Assembly (NCBI GenBank): GCA_036250225.1
Contig: JAPZLL010000023.1
Location: 496,001-560,000, forward strand
DNA from: Cercophora sp. LCS_1
Taxonomy: Eukaryota > Ascomycota > Sordariomycetes > Sordariales > Lasiosphaeriaceae
DNA length: 64,000 nucleotides
Direction of reading: 5' to 3'
Shown here: piece by piece, positions 33,736 to 46,024 of the stretch
How positions within the stretch are numbered: the first letter of the stretch is position 1
How the letters are laid out: the number at the start of each line of letters is the position of its first letter
Notes under the pieces: model-generated
Told to the model about the DNA's origin: nothing
Databases searched by the model: none
Seen by the model: only the letters and a program-made list of their open reading frames with translations
Position numbers and translations under genes: made by a program

Positions 33736-36689
33736 ATGGATCGCCCACCGCGGAGCCTCCCCGAGAACCCGGCACAGGCCAGGCGAGTTGTGGCCGCCGC
33801 CGCACTGTCGAACCCGCCCCCTCCGATGCCCAATGTCCGAGATGCGCGCTCGAATTCGAGTCTGTCGACGTTGGCACCCGTGTCGTCGAGCCAGGTGCTC
33901 GCGCTCGCGAGGGAGGCGATGCGGGTAGCGCACGAAAATGAGGCCAAGGCTGCTGAAGCGAGCGGAGTGAGCGACAACCTGAAGCCAGGTTTGACAATCG
34001 ATCTGAGCAGAAAACGGATCGAGACGCTGCCGGACGAAATTGTTGACATAATAAAGGACGAATTAGAGCGGTAGGGCTTTCGGTCCCGTCCCTCAAGGTG
34101 CCCGCGGGCTGTTGCTGATCCAGGCAATGACAGGCTCGCTCTTTCCCACAACCAGCTCCAAACTTTTCCCGCACGGTTTTCTGAGTGCACGTCGCTCCGT
34201 TATCTCAATGTTCGACAGAACAAGATCAAAGAGTTCCCTCTGGCGGTAAGTTTGCTGAATCAATCTCCGGTGTGGACCAAATCACTTACCGAAATGGTGG
34301 CTAGCTCTGCGATCTAAAGTCGCTCGAGATTCTGGACCTGGGCAGGAACATGCTCCAGGTCCTTCCCCCAGAAATCGTCAAACTTTCATCACTAAAGGTC
34401 TTCTCTCTGCCCAAGAACCAGATCACCGAACTACCGCTATGTCTAGCGGACATGCCATCCTTATCCGTAATCAAGCTCGAAGACAATCCTTTGGTGTTCC
34501 CACCGCCCGATGTGGTGGGGTTGTACGATCACAGTACCCAGAACGGCGGCACTTTGAAGGAGGGCGACATGACCGAGGTTGCGGCCACTGCGCGGATCAA
34601 GAAGTTCTTGAAGAAGGCAGCTAGCATGAGCAACCGCGATGCCGACTCGCCAGGCGAGGACCCGTCCGAGGGCACCGAGACTCCCAGACCCACGATCAAG
34701 CGGGTGTTCAGCGGCCGATTCCCCATCAAGGTAAATGGGAATGACGTCCCTGACCTCCGCTCCCCGGCATTGCCCCGACCTCCACCTATCCCTACACGTT
34801 CCCACTACCGTGGGCTTTCGCAACAAAACACGGCGCAGCGTAGGCCTGGTGTCATGCCTCTCACAATCGGAAATCCGAATGAGCGGGTCCGTAGCAACTC
34901 GGAAACTATCATTCAGACCTCGAGTCGCGAGCGATCAGAGAGCAGGTCTCGTCGCATGGGCATTGTATCGAAGAAGCCTTCGGAGCTCAGCACTCTTGAC
35001 GAGATTGAGGTTAATAACCGCTTCAGTCATTATCGCGGCCTCAGTCATGGCTCTGCAATGCAGGGCGGCGGGGCGGCAATGCAGGTCAAAAGTACCAACC
35101 CTGCGAGCCCTGCAGATTCATCTCTGCAGCGGCCCGTCTACGTCCGCAGGCTTTCTATCTTGCCGGAGCGTAAGCGGGAATCTAAAGTTTACGACCTGGT
35201 TGTGGAAGCAGCCAAAGGCATCCTCTATTCTATCTTTCAGATCCACCCCATGATCCAGATGCTGATGAGTCTTGCCAACGATGGCACGGCTCGACGTTCG
35301 AATCTTGAAATCGTCTTCTACAATACTAATGGTCACGTCGAGGCGCTCGAAGCAGAGATTCAGAGGCATGACCCTCTGGCAGGAGACGACATGCAGGGCC
35401 CGCGGGAAAACGAGAATGTGCAGAGGGCCTGCATCACACTTGTCAACGCCTACACCCATGTGTGTTCGCTGCTCATGAGCAATGTCGATCTTTTCCTGAA
35501 CAATGGCGACCCACGCTACATTCGAACCCTGTTGACACAGCTCTACAATAGTATCATGGAGTTGCGCGTCACCTGTTCGCAGGTTCCTCCGGACAACCGC
35601 CCGCGCAGCGTTGACGCGCCGATGGATGGTGACACACTCCGACCTCAGCACTCGCGTGAGAGCTCGTATGCTCCCAGTGTCAGCTCGGTGTCCAGCGGAC
35701 GACCACGAAACGGGCAGTTTATCTACAATAATAATCTTCGGGTCGCGACCGATATGCCAATGGCATATATCAACGGCACCAGTAGGACGGCTACTATTAG
35801 CGCTGCTACTCCACGTTCTGGAGAATCCTTCACATCAATAAGCACGTCCGCTGGACGGTTGGGCGATTTCAATGACGAAGACCGCGCGTTTGAAAAGATA
35901 TTCTTATCTCTGCAGAAGTCCTCCGACCTGCTTATGCGCATTCTCCCTGGCCTGATCGGACAGTTCACGACCTCCCTGAAGAACGCCCAGGCGCATCACG
36001 GACCGGAGCATCACATCACACTGTGTTGGAAAGCGCTGATTGCCAAGTGCAACGCATCCATTCAGCAGACCGAGTGGCTGAAGTCGAAACTGTCGTCAAT
36101 CAAGCTCAAGGAGCCTGGCATCCGGACCCAACCTGGCTTTTGGGCACTCTGCAACAACTTTGTCGAAGCGTGGTACAAATTCATCCGAAAGAGTATTCAA
36201 GTGCAGAGTGACATCCAGCTGCCGATCGACACGAAACAACGGTTGCGTCCTGTACAGCAGAGTATGAAGGAGACAGGGGAGCTTATGCTATCATCACCTT
36301 GGGCCTACTTTGCCCGTTTACAGAGCCCCGAGGGGGGCGTAACGAGCCCGTACAGCACGCACTCCAACACGCCTGTGCCGTTGCCGATGACGCCGCAGAG
36401 CGCAGCGCTGGGGCCGGCAGTTCAAGCGACAGTCCCGTCTACGCCCCAAAGCGGCTCATTCGCAGCGGCCTTTACCGGTAACGTCTTTGAGCGGGCTGAC
36501 GCCTTGATCTCTATGGGAGGTCTCTCTCGCACGGGGACGATGAACTCGACGTCGACAGCCAGTCTCAACTCGATCAGCAGTACGTTGTCCTCGCACGACG
36601 GTGTCCTCACGCCATCATCGGCCCTGAGTCCGGGCCCGATGGGTCCTCTGGCGTTTCGGTTGAACAATGGCAGCAAAGTGGGATTTTAG
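33736..36689 (+). CDS. SOG2: SOG2-like leucine-rich repeat protein of the RAM pathway
   Basis: Scaffold of the RAM/MOR (Cbk1/Orb6 NDR kinase) morphogenesis pathway, acting in polarised growth and cell separation. Exons 33736-34070, 34134-34245 and 34305-36689 give 943 residues. Leucine-rich repeats are visible from about residue 95 to 185 (LTIDLSRKRIETLP, LSHNQLQTFP, LRYLNVRQNKIKEFP, LEILDLGRNMLQVLPPEI, LKVFSLPKNQITELP). The SOG2 C-terminal domain starts near VYDLVVEAAKGILYSIFQIH and continues through EKIFLSLQKSSDLLMRILP. Ser/Pro-rich low-complexity segments in between carry many possible phosphosites. Both introns fall inside the LRR region. Confidence 0.9.
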
Positions 36690-37398
36690 TGAGCGACGTA
36701 CGCTGGGCTGTGTTGCATTTGGCGTCGAGTGACTTTTCCGATATACCAAGAGCCTATTTTTCCTGCTGGGCGGTTCACATTCTTTTCTAGGCATCTTGGA
36801 GGGTCAAAGTTAGCCGGCGGGCTTTTATCTTTGGAGCATTGGAGCACGGCGTTTCTTGTTGCTTGAAGCATCTCGTGGTCATGGTTAGACAGGTGTGCAT
36901 CTATAATGTGTATTTTACGTGAACCTGACGGATACGGACGCATGGGGGTCATTTTAGGGGGGTATGTTAGATAGGCACTGGGGCGATGTTACGTGGAGAG
37001 ACGGAGGAGCATAATATATGTATTGTGAGATTGTAAATGGGAATCAGACCGACTGAGATGACTTGCTCTCTTGGGGTTGTGCAGCTCCCTCAAAGACCAA
37101 ACGACTGCTCAGGGCCTCTTGAACTTGGCGGTTGAAGTGAGGCTGGCCTATATCTCCTCGGATAAGATGACGTGCATATCACAGCTCACTCGCCTAGATC
37201 GACCCCTCCGAGCCGCATCCCGCATTCCCCGCACCACCACCACCCACCCGTTCGATCACCTGCTCCAAAACTCCAACCCCAAGCTTCAGCCTCTTCTGAC
37301 ACCTCCAGCACGACACCAAACGTCCACTCAAAGTCTCCACCATTATCAACACCACTACATCCACACCCCATCATCACTGTCATCAGCAACAAAAAACA
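36690..37398. other. Intergenic between SOG2 and CNL1
   Basis: 3' flank of SOG2 and the C-rich leader of CNL1. No other feature seen. Confidence 0.6.
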
Positions 37399-38079
37399 AT
37401 GTTCTCCTCCCTCCTCCCCTTCCGCACCTCCACCTCTCAACCCCCCTCCGTAACAACAGACACATCTCCCCCTTCCCAATCCCATCCCCAATACCGTTCC
37501 TCCTCCTCCTCGGCACCGCCCTCATCCTCCTTATCTCCCACATCCACGTCCACGTCCACGTCCGCCACAGGCGCAACGCGGAAAACACCCACCTCCCCAC
37601 CAACTTCGACATCCACCCGTAGCAATGCCCAGCCCACGCCGCAGATATCAAACCAACGTCAAATCGACGAAGCCCGCAACGCCGTCGTCGCATCGATAGG
37701 CAACATGCTCGACCGCGAGCTCTCCGGGCGCGCGGCCCTGCTGCACGCGAATAACACCGCTATTGAAAAGCAGGAGCGGGATGTAAGCAAGGCGGTCGAA
37801 GGACTGAAGAGGGAGAATGATCGATTGGCTAAACTGGCGGGGGAGCATGCGAAGAAGGTTAAAGAGATTGGGAATGTGCAGAATTGGGCGGAGATGTTGG
37901 AGAGGGAGTTTCTGATTATTGAGGAGACGTTGCGGTTGGCTAATGGTGGGGGGAGTGATGGGGGAAGTGAGTGTGGGAGTGATTGTAGTTGTGGGAGGAG
38001 CGAGGACGGGGAGGAGAATGATAGAGGGGTGAGACCTGAGAGGGTACCGTTGCCCGAGGCTGTGGGGGATGGGTTGTGA
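37399..38079 (+). CDS. CNL1: BLOC-1 subunit CNL1-like
   Basis: Probable subunit of the fungal BLOC-1 complex, which acts on endosomes as a Rab5-GAP adaptor. The single exon encodes 226 residues: a Ser/Thr/Pro-rich N-terminal third, then a predicted coiled coil (about 90-185; IDEARNAVVASIGNMLDRELSGRA, IEKQERDVSKAVEGL, NWAEMLEREFLIIEETLRL), then a Gly/Ser/Cys/Glu-rich tail. This order matches fungal CNL1 proteins. The assignment depends on the coiled-coil pattern and is less secure than for the enzymes. It is convergent with TSC13. Confidence 0.75.
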   Translation: MFSSLLPFRTSTSQPPSVTTDTSPPSQSHPQYRSSSSSAPPSSSLSPTSTSTSTSATGATRKTPTSPPTSTSTRSNAQPTPQISNQRQIDEARNAVVASIGNMLDRELSGRAALLHANNTAIEKQERDVSKAVEGLKRENDRLAKLAGEHAKKVKEIGNVQNWAEMLEREFLIIEETLRLANGGGSDGGSECGSDCSCGRSEDGEENDRGVRPERVPLPEAVGDGL

Positions 38080-38276
38080 GGTTTGTCATGGAAGGGAGTA
38101 ATGATGTTATGATGTTACGATTTATGAATGGGTGGTTTAGTCGGATTGCTTTGGTTCGTCTATCCTGTCTCATCGTCATCGGGGTTGGAGATCACCATCT
38201 CTTAACTAGCCCTATATGTGATAATATACATGAATGCGTTTTCGCGGCTTGAAGTGTTTGTAACGGGTCCCTGGGC

Positions 38277-39287
38277 TTAGATGAGGCCGGGCAGCATGGT
38301 GTAGCGCTTCTTCTTGTACCGGTCACCGAACTCGGCACGGAGCGCCTTCTCCTTGCCGCGCGACCAGTCCCGCATGTAGACAATGCCACCCGAGATAAAG
38401 AGAACCACGGCCCAGCTGCGGCTGATGAAGATGACACCCACCCACGCGAGAACCTCGAACATGTAGTTGGGGCTGGTGACGAGGCCGCTGCCAATGCAGT
38501 TGGGGATGCCCTTCTCGGTACCGCCGGGCTTGCGAAGGCTGGCCAAGTGCTGGTGGACGATCCAGTTGCACACCTCGCCAATGACGAAGAGGGCGATGCC
38601 AAAGTAGTCGAGGCCGGTCAGCTCATTCCTGCTCGAGAGCGAGCCGGGAGCATAGATGTCCCAGGCCGAAAGGAGACCAGCAAAGATCCAGTAGAAAGCC
38701 GAGTTCCGGAAGATGTTCCACGCAGGCATGGTGTTGGCCGAGAACTTGTGCACAAACAGTGTCTCATACTCGCGCTTGAGGAAGTGGATCTGGAAGAGGG
38801 CGAAAAGGAGCCATTGAACTTGCGTCACGGGGGTCTCGGCCTCGTTCTTATAGACGTAGGGAGCGAAGCGGTAGATGTAGGGGCGAACGTAGGGGATGAG
38901 GGCGTGGAATAGGATAGGCCCGAAGTACTCAATGACGAAGACCGTGCGCCAGGCAATCTGAGGACCTATGTGGGAGTGTAAGTAAGGTTAATCGAAATAA
39001 GGACGCGGGACGTCGGGTTGCCTACCCAAGTCCTTGACGACCAGCTCCCCAGTTTTGACGACACCAGCCTCCTCGCGGAGAAGGGCCTTTCTATTCTTCA
39101 GCGTCTTCTTGGTGGTAGGGTCGAAGAGACCAATGCGGTTGAAGTCGCTGAAGCCAGTTTGGCGGGCAATCAGGATCTTGGCGTCTTCGACGGTGGCATC
39201 GCGGGGCAAATCGACGGTTGCCGGAAGCTTCTTGATCGGCTTCTTGGGGGCTCGGTTGGAGAGCTTGAGGGTTAGGTTGGAAGACAT
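38277..39287 (-). CDS. TSC13: Very-long-chain enoyl-CoA reductase
   Basis: Catalyses the last step of the ER fatty-acid elongation cycle (trans-2-enoyl-CoA to acyl-CoA, NADPH), feeding sphingolipid synthesis. Exons 39026-39287 and 38277-38965 join (VKDLG/PQIAWRT) to 316 residues, typical for TSC13. There is a ubiquitin-like N-terminal region (residues 1-85), and the C-terminal half has the steroid 5-alpha-reductase pattern: several membrane segments, HFLKREYETLFVHKFS, GLVTSPNYMFEVLAW and a C-terminal KKKRYTMLPGLI. The conserved Lys/Tyr pair of the active site is probably in the PNYMFEV region. It is divergent from MTR4 over 926 bp. Confidence 0.95.
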
Positions 39288-40213
39288 CTTTGCTGGTTGT
39301 AGCCACTCCAGTTCAAAATGAGAGCAAAAAGCAGTCAGAAAGAAGACGGCGCGAGACGGTCAGACGTCCTCAATAGGAAGACAAAAATTCGGTGACTAGA
39401 GTGGGTGATGCGACAAAACCGAAAAAGATGCCTCGGAATTTGCCCTTTGGGTCCTCAATTGGCAGGGATCACAGTTGGTTGAATTGGCTCGTGCGCTAAC
39501 GACGGCAGGACCCGACACGCCCCGGTCAGGCGGTGAAGCTTCCAAAGGGCTTGGCTTCACCAAGCTGAAATTCACGGCTCCCATTTTGTAATCAACAAGC
39601 TTTGTTGTGTCTGGGTGATACTTGGCCACTTTGTGGGGTCCAGGGCCTAAATGTAGCCCACATTTTCACACCAAGATGGGTCCGGGCGGTTGACCTTGGT
39701 TGACTTGAGCATGCGGGAGCTCCTTGGGGTGTCTGCTGAGGAGAAGCTGAGGTGGGGTGTCAAGGAAATCTCAACAGAAAAATGCCCTTATGCATTGTTT
39801 ACCACCCCCTTTCCAAATATGTAAATAAAGCTATGTGAAAGCAACTTTAGTTCGGATACTTGTATTAATATTTGCTAACGTGATTAATATGATACTTGTG
39901 ATTAGAAGCACGGTGCTTTACCCTCAGACGCGCCTGAAAGCTCGGGCGGCAGTATCTTCTGTCTACAATTGACCGCCTCAGTGACCCACACATTCTCTGC
40001 CGCATCCCACCCGATCTCCAACTTTTTTTTCCGATAACGATTATCGGCAATCTCGATCAACTTGCGAAACTTCGTTTGACAACATTGTTTTGTCGCGTTT
40101 CCGGCGAACAACCACCCCACACTTTCCGGGGAAACCTGGCTAACCTGAACAGATAATTCTTATCGGCCTGATCTGCAACGCCCATCGAAAAGCCCAAGTC
40201 GCGAACCGTCAAC
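39288..40213. other. Divergent intergenic region TSC13/MTR4
   Basis: Contains promoters of both genes. 39780-39905 is clearly AT-rich. No gene or repeat supported. Confidence 0.6.
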
Positions 40214-43200
40214 ATGGACGAGCTTTTCGATGTTTTCAGCGAGCCGGCGCGCGCTCCCAAGAAGCGCAAGGCCCCAACCGAACCTGCTGCCGAGGCAGTC
40301 AGTTCAGACCACGCCGACACAGAACAGCATGACGAGGAAATGGCCGATGTTGAGGACGATGAGGAGGAAGAGGATGACAGCTCTGTTGAAACACAGGGCG
40401 ACAACAAGCGTCGCAAAAAGACAACTGCCGAGGCCGAGCCCGTTCTGACAGACTCCTTCCAGACGGCCGAACTGAGAGAAGTTTCCGGAGCACAGGGCTT
40501 CGCAGCAGCCCAAGAACCAGAGTCGCTTGTGCTATCCCATAATATTCAGCATCAAGTCGCACTCCCGCCAGACCTTGATTACGAATACATTCCCTTGTCG
40601 CATCACCAGGCGCCTCAAGAACCTGCACGGTCGTACCCATTCAAGCTTGACCCTTTCCAGAGCCTTTCTATCGCTTCGATCGAACGTGAAGAGAGCGTGC
40701 TCGTTTCGGCGCATACCAGTGCTGGCAAGACGGTGGTGGCCGAGTATGCTATCGCACAGAGTTTGAAGAAAAACCAGAGGGTCATTTACACCAGTCCCAT
40801 CAAGGCCCTGAGCAACCAGAAATTCCGCGACTTTCAGGCAGAATTTGGCGATGTTGGTCTGATGACTGGTGATGTCACAATCAACCCCACAGCGAGCTGT
40901 CTCGTCATGACGACCGAGATTTTGCGCTCTATGCTGTATCGTGGCTCCGAGATCATGCGCGAAGTTGGCTGGGTTATTTTCGACGAAATCCACTATATGC
41001 GCGATGCTACAAGAGGTGTCGTATGGGAAGAGACGATCATCCTGCTGCCTGATAAGGTTCGCTATGTCTTCCTTTCGGCCACTATTCCCAACGCCATGCA
41101 GTTCGCCGAGTGGATCGCAAAGATCCATCGCCAGGCGTGCCACGTCGTGTACACGGACTTCCGGCCCACTCCATTGCAAAACTACTTCTTCCCTGCCGGC
41201 GGCAAGGGCATCCTCTTGATCGTTGACGAAAAAGGCAACTTCAAGGAGAACAATTTCGCACAAGCTATGGCGATGATCGAGGCCAACAAGGGCGATGATC
41301 CTGCCGACTGGAAGGCGAAGCAGAAGGGAAGAGGCAAGCACAAGAAGATCAACAAGGGCGGCGACCGTTCGGATGATAAATCGGATATCAGGAAGATTAT
41401 AACGATGATTATGAAACGGAACTTCCAGCCCGTCATTGTCTTCAATTTCAGCAAGAGAGAGTGTGAGGAGCTCGCCCTCAAGTGCTCCTCCCTGAAATTC
41501 AACAAAGAGGACGAAGTCACATTGGTTGATCAAGTCTTTGAGAATGCTCTCCGTACACTTTCTGACGAGGACAGGGGTCTTCCTCAGATTGCCAACATTC
41601 TTCCCTTGCTGAGGAAGGGTGTCGGCGTCCATCATGGTGGCCTGTTGCCCATCCTCAAGGAGACAATCGAGATTCTGTTCCAGGAAGGGTTGATCAAGGT
41701 GCTCTTTGCTACCGAGACCTTCTCCATCGGCCTCAACATGCCGGCGAGAACGGTCGTCTTCACTGGAGTTAAGAAGTTCGATGGAGTCAAGCAAAGACCT
41801 CTGACATCCTCCGAGTATGTACAGATGGCCGGCAGAGCCGGACGTCGTGGTCTCGACGACCGTGGTATCGTCATCATGATGATCGACGACAAGCTGGAGC
41901 CGGATACGGCCCGGGCTATCGTTGTGGGACAACAAGATCGTCTCAACTCGGCCTTCTACCTCGGCTACAACATGATTCTGAACCTACTCCGTATTGAGGC
42001 CATCTCCCCAGAGTTCATGCTGGAGCGGTGCTTCTTTCAGTTCCAGAACTCGGCTAGCGTCCCAGAGCTCGAACGTGATCTCATCACACTGCAACAGGAG
42101 AGGGATGGTATGATCATTCCTGATGAGCACACGGTCAAAGACTACTACAACGTGCGCTCGCAAGTTGAAGAGTATACGAAGGACATGCTCGCCGTCACCC
42201 AGCAGCCGGCAAACTGCATGGATTTCCTCCAACCCGGTCGGCTCGTCAAGATCAAGAGCCCTTCTGGGACAGAATACGGCTGGGGAGCCATCGTCAACTT
42301 TGTGCAGCGCAAAGCGCCAAAGCCAACAGACCCGCCATACAAGCCTAATGAATCTTGTTTCATTGATGTTCTGTTGAAGGTCAGCCCCGACAGCCCCGAC
42401 TTTAGCTCTAACGTCAAGCCCTTCAAGGCAATGCCCGAAGGTGTCAAGCCTGAGAAGTCTGGCCAGAAGGGCAGGTGGGAGGTTGTGCCTTGTTTCCTTT
42501 CATGCATGAGTGCTATCGGCCAAGTCCGCATGTTCCTTGCAGGAAAGCTAGAGACCCAGCAACAGAAAAACGAGGCTGGCAATTCGCTGGAGGAAACCTT
42601 CCGGCGTTTGGGCGAAATCCCTAGTTTGGACCCTGTTGAGAACATGGGAATCAAGGATGAGAGTTTCAAGAAACTCGTCCGCAAGATCGAAGTCCTCGAG
42701 TCTCGCCTTGTCTCCAACCCCATGCACGGCTCGCCGCTCCTGCCAGAACTGTACGAGAGATACGCGCACAAGATTGCTCTGGGCGAGAAGATCAAAGAGA
42801 AGAAGAAGGCGCTCACAAAGGCTCACAACATCTCGCAGCTCGATGAGCTCAAGTCAAGAAAGCGCGTCCTTCGCAGACTGGGCTTCATCAACGAGTCGGA
42901 AGTTGTGCAGATGAAGGCTCGCGTCGCCTGTGAGATTTCGTCGACCGAGGGTCACGAACTTCTCATCGCCGAGCTCATGTTCAACGGCTTCTTCAACGAG
43001 ATGACGCCCGAGCTGGCCGCCGCCATTCTCAGCTGCTTCGTGTTTGACGAGAGAATCGACACGGAGGAGCTCAAGCCAGACCTGGCCAAGCCATTCCGCG
43101 AGATCCAGGCGCAAGCAAGGAAGATTGCCAAGGTCACCTTAGAGAGCAAGCTGGAGATCAACGAGGAGGAGTACGTGGGCAAGCTGAAGTGGCAGCTGAT

Positions 43201-43499
43201 GGAGACTGTGCGCGCATGGACCAGCGGCAAGTCATTTGCAGATATCTGGTAAGTCAAGTTTCCGCATGTTCCCTCGCTCCTTGGAAACACACACAAGCAA
43301 AGATGTTAACCGTAGCAGCAAAATGACGACTGTGTATGAGGGTTCCTTGATCCGTCTGTTCCGTAGACTCGAGGAGCTTCTTAGGCAGATGGCCGAGGCG
43401 GCTAAGGTGATGGGGAGCGAGGAACTCAAGACCAAGTTCGAGGTTGCTCTGTCCAAGGTCAAGCGCGACATTGTCTCGTTCAACAGTCTGTACCTTTGA
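40214..43499 (+). CDS. MTR4: ATP-dependent RNA helicase MTR4 (TRAMP/exosome)
   Basis: Ski2-like DExH helicase that unwinds RNAs for the nuclear exosome, as part of TRAMP. Exons 40214-43248 and 43319-43499 join (FADIC/KMTTVYEG) to 1071 residues. An acidic, basic-patched N-terminus (1-75) is followed by the helicase core: Walker A AHTSAGKT (Lys172), DEIH (257-260), SATIPN, and motif VI QMAGRAGRRG. The arch/KOW insertion (about 600-800) separates it from the helical bundle ending in SFNSLYL. The ATG at 40214 gives MDELFDVF, as in other filamentous fungi. The single intron, close to the 3' end, has a GTAAGT donor. It is convergent with CCE1. Confidence 0.97.
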
Positions 43500-43939
43500 G
43501 TTTGTTGACTGACCACCTAGGTATGTTTGTGGTTTGTAGATAGTATTCCCCGTCCTTGGCGGATGGCTGCATTCGATGGAGTTTTGGGCGTTGGGAGCGG
43601 GAAAATGGAGAATACCATTCTCTATGCGGTATTATAGATTCTGTAGTTTAGGTAGCTAGTTTCCCTCTGGCGGATGACTGGGCTTTTGCCCGGTCACAGA
43701 TCAGGCGCGTGCATTCGAGGGGGCGGGGGTCATCAAGACTCAGCAGTCTACCAGCCTCGTTGCTGATGCAGTACTTCCGCCCGGTCTTGATGCGTCATTC
43801 CGATGTTTCCGCGCTCGGATGAAATGCCACAAAACCGGGAGCACCGGCCACGTGTATTGCCTTTCATCCAATACACAAACACATCCAAGGTTTCCATCCT
43901 CTCTCACGGCACCAAAGGCCTTTATCCCATCTTGGTGTC
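43500..43939. other. Intergenic between convergent MTR4 and CCE1
   Basis: 3' flanks only; nothing further seen. Confidence 0.6.
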
Positions 43940-44947
43940 TTATCGTATACCCAGCGCCTTCCTCAACACCTCAATGTTCTTATTCCACTCCAACCACACA
44001 AGACCCTGCAACACCGAATCCGCCAAATCATCCCGTTTATCACCCATCCTCTCACCACCCCTCTTCCTCCCACCCAAAAACGTCTCAACCTCCATCCTAA
44101 CCTCCTCATTCCCAATCTCCAACCGCCCAGGCCTCGCCAAAATCTCCCTCACAATCGCAACCTTCCTCCTCTTCCCCTCAACCCCTTTATACCCAATCCC
44201 ATTCCCTCCCTCCTCCCCTCCATCCCCTACTTTCCCATCCAACAAACCCTTCACGCCCCACTCCCTCCCTTCAACCAACGACCCCATGGCAACAGCCTCA
44301 CTCCCAATAGCGAAATTCGCAACCCGTGCCGGCGGTATGGGAACGATCTCTCCGTTCCAGAGTTTCAGGTGCTGTAATGTGGCAAACACGCTGTAGAGCA
44401 TTGCTTCGAGGGTGTTTACGCGGATTGTCCATTCTTGGATCTCGGAACGGCCTGCGGTTCGGTGCCGTTGGCGCTCGATGAGGATGTGTGTTGGGCTGAG
44501 AGGGAGGAGGTAGTTGTCGATGAGGGAGAGGGTGAGGGTTGCGAGTGTTGAGGGGGCGAAGTCTTGTTGTTTTTTGCCATTCCGGTCATGGTTTTTAGAG
44601 GACGATGAGGGGAGGAGGGAGAGGCGTTGCCATTTGTGGAGAGTGCCTAACGTTGGACCTGGGGGCTCAGGGGTCTCCTTGAGTGAGGGTGAGGTTGGGA
44701 TGGAGGGTAAGGATGGAGGCGGAGTGAGTAGGCTAAAGGCAAAGTTGCGGATCCCTAGGTCGATGCTGAGGATCCGGGTTGATGGTGGGGGGGGTTTGTG
44801 TGAGATGAGGGCGGTTGTGATGCTCTCGACGATGTCTTGTTTTCGGCCGGCTACGGGGAGACCGCACCGGAGACCGATGGTTTTTAGGGTGCTGACTTTG
44901 AGGTCGGCGAGGCGAAGGAGGTGGGATTTGCTGAGGGTTGGTGCCAT
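43940..44947 (-). CDS. CCE1: Mitochondrial Holliday junction resolvase CCE1/Ydc2-like
   Basis: RNase H-fold endonuclease that resolves four-way junctions in mitochondrial DNA. The single exon encodes 335 residues. A SAP-like DNA-binding segment occupies about 8-45 (LRLADLKVSTLKTIGLRCGL, AGRKQDIVESI). Catalytic acids are visible in ILSIDLGIRNFA (Asp63), HILIERQRHR (Glu158) and the C-terminal KRDDLADSVLQGL. Low-complexity Pro/Ser and Gly/Glu insertions lie between the motifs. The ATG at 44947 was chosen because the open frame upstream starts with TTG and has no other ATG. No classical presequence is obvious, although Ydc2/CCE1 proteins are imported. Confidence 0.92.
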   Translation of the reverse strand: MAPTLSKSHLLRLADLKVSTLKTIGLRCGLPVAGRKQDIVESITTALISHKPPPPSTRILSIDLGIRNFAFSLLTPPPSLPSIPTSPSLKETPEPPGPTLGTLHKWQRLSLLPSSSSKNHDRNGKKQQDFAPSTLATLTLSLIDNYLLPLSPTHILIERQRHRTAGRSEIQEWTIRVNTLEAMLYSVFATLQHLKLWNGEIVPIPPARVANFAIGSEAVAMGSLVEGREWGVKGLLDGKVGDGGEEGGNGIGYKGVEGKRRKVAIVREILARPGRLEIGNEEVRMEVETFLGGRKRGGERMGDKRDDLADSVLQGLVWLEWNKNIEVLRKALGIR

Positions 44948-46024
44948 TCCATGTGTTCGCGGGGTTGTGAGATTCAGGGGCTGTTCGTTGTTGTGGTGTT
45001 CAGCTTTGCTTGGGGGCTGATTCCTCCGGAGTATCCGGGCTTTTGGATTTTCTATTTTTACAGTGATAGTGTAACTACGTCTCGGGTGATCTTGGGGTGG
45101 CAAGAAGTTTCCTTTATCATATACGTCGGATGTTTCGTTGAGGAGGTCGTTCACCTGCCAAGAACAGTGGTAGGAGACAACCAACCATCTTGTCCGTTGT
45201 TTTGGCAACCAAGTTCCTCACAAAGAATTCAGCTTCCTGTTAGAACCTACGAGATATTTGGATTATAACCGAGGAAACATCCAAACCTTGATAATATTTA
45301 ACGGTACTTCGAAGGTATAAAAATATCATCCACATTCTTTCAGGAGGGAAACCTGCCGATGAGAGCGCTCAAAGTGTGCCAACGACACCCAGCGCATCGA
45401 TTTGTTGGTGACACCATGGGCGATTACAAACCCCTGTCACTCCATCTCCTCGGAAGTGGGACCGAGGCCTATCGGTGATGCGGGGCAGCCGAACGAATTG
45501 GAACAATAATCTGAGTTCGCAAAGAACAGCCCCCAAGAAACAGAGGGGTAGCTTGCAGCTTGCAGCTCAAAGCCAAGACCAGCTCCTGCTTATCTGAGCA
45601 TCTTGTGTGCCCCGAATGCAGGCTTTCCGGCTTATTCTGCAGTTGCTGATTAAACATCAACGTTGCGCTCTCTTAGGATTGGCTGTGGTGCATTTGGAAT
45701 TCAATACCAGGACACACGCTAGAACTCGGCTGCTGGTGAGCTTGCTGGGGTCCCCATCCCGTCTTCCGTCTCGGGTGGAACGTCGCGCGAAGCCGCGAAG
45801 GTCGGAATCCGAACTAGGGACGCAGCTCTTGCGCCATCGCATATCGAGAATTGTCATTCTGCAGGGCCGGCTGCTGCACAGGATCAGTCAGAAACAAACC
45901 CACCGCTCTACCACCCACCTACTACGACGCTGTCTGAGTGGGCGCAGCCTCGTTCGGCTTCTGTATATATAATACCCGTCCTGACCCCTCTACCCCGCCA
46001 TCCTTTGTTTTTAGAACGATACCC
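44948..46024. other. Divergent intergenic region CCE1/GLR1
   Basis: About 1.1 kb of promoter DNA for both genes; a TATA-like element for GLR1 is listed separately. No gene supported. Confidence 0.6.
45964..45973 (+). promoter_or_regulatory. TATA-like element upstream of GLR1
   Basis: TATATATAAT lies 52-61 nt before the first GLR1 ATG. It is well placed for a TATA box with a short leader. Confidence 0.45.

Noticed and set aside
40532..41935. 467-codon minus-strand open frame antisense to MTR4
   Set aside because: It is fully inside the MTR4 helicase core; antisense openness is explained by codon bias.
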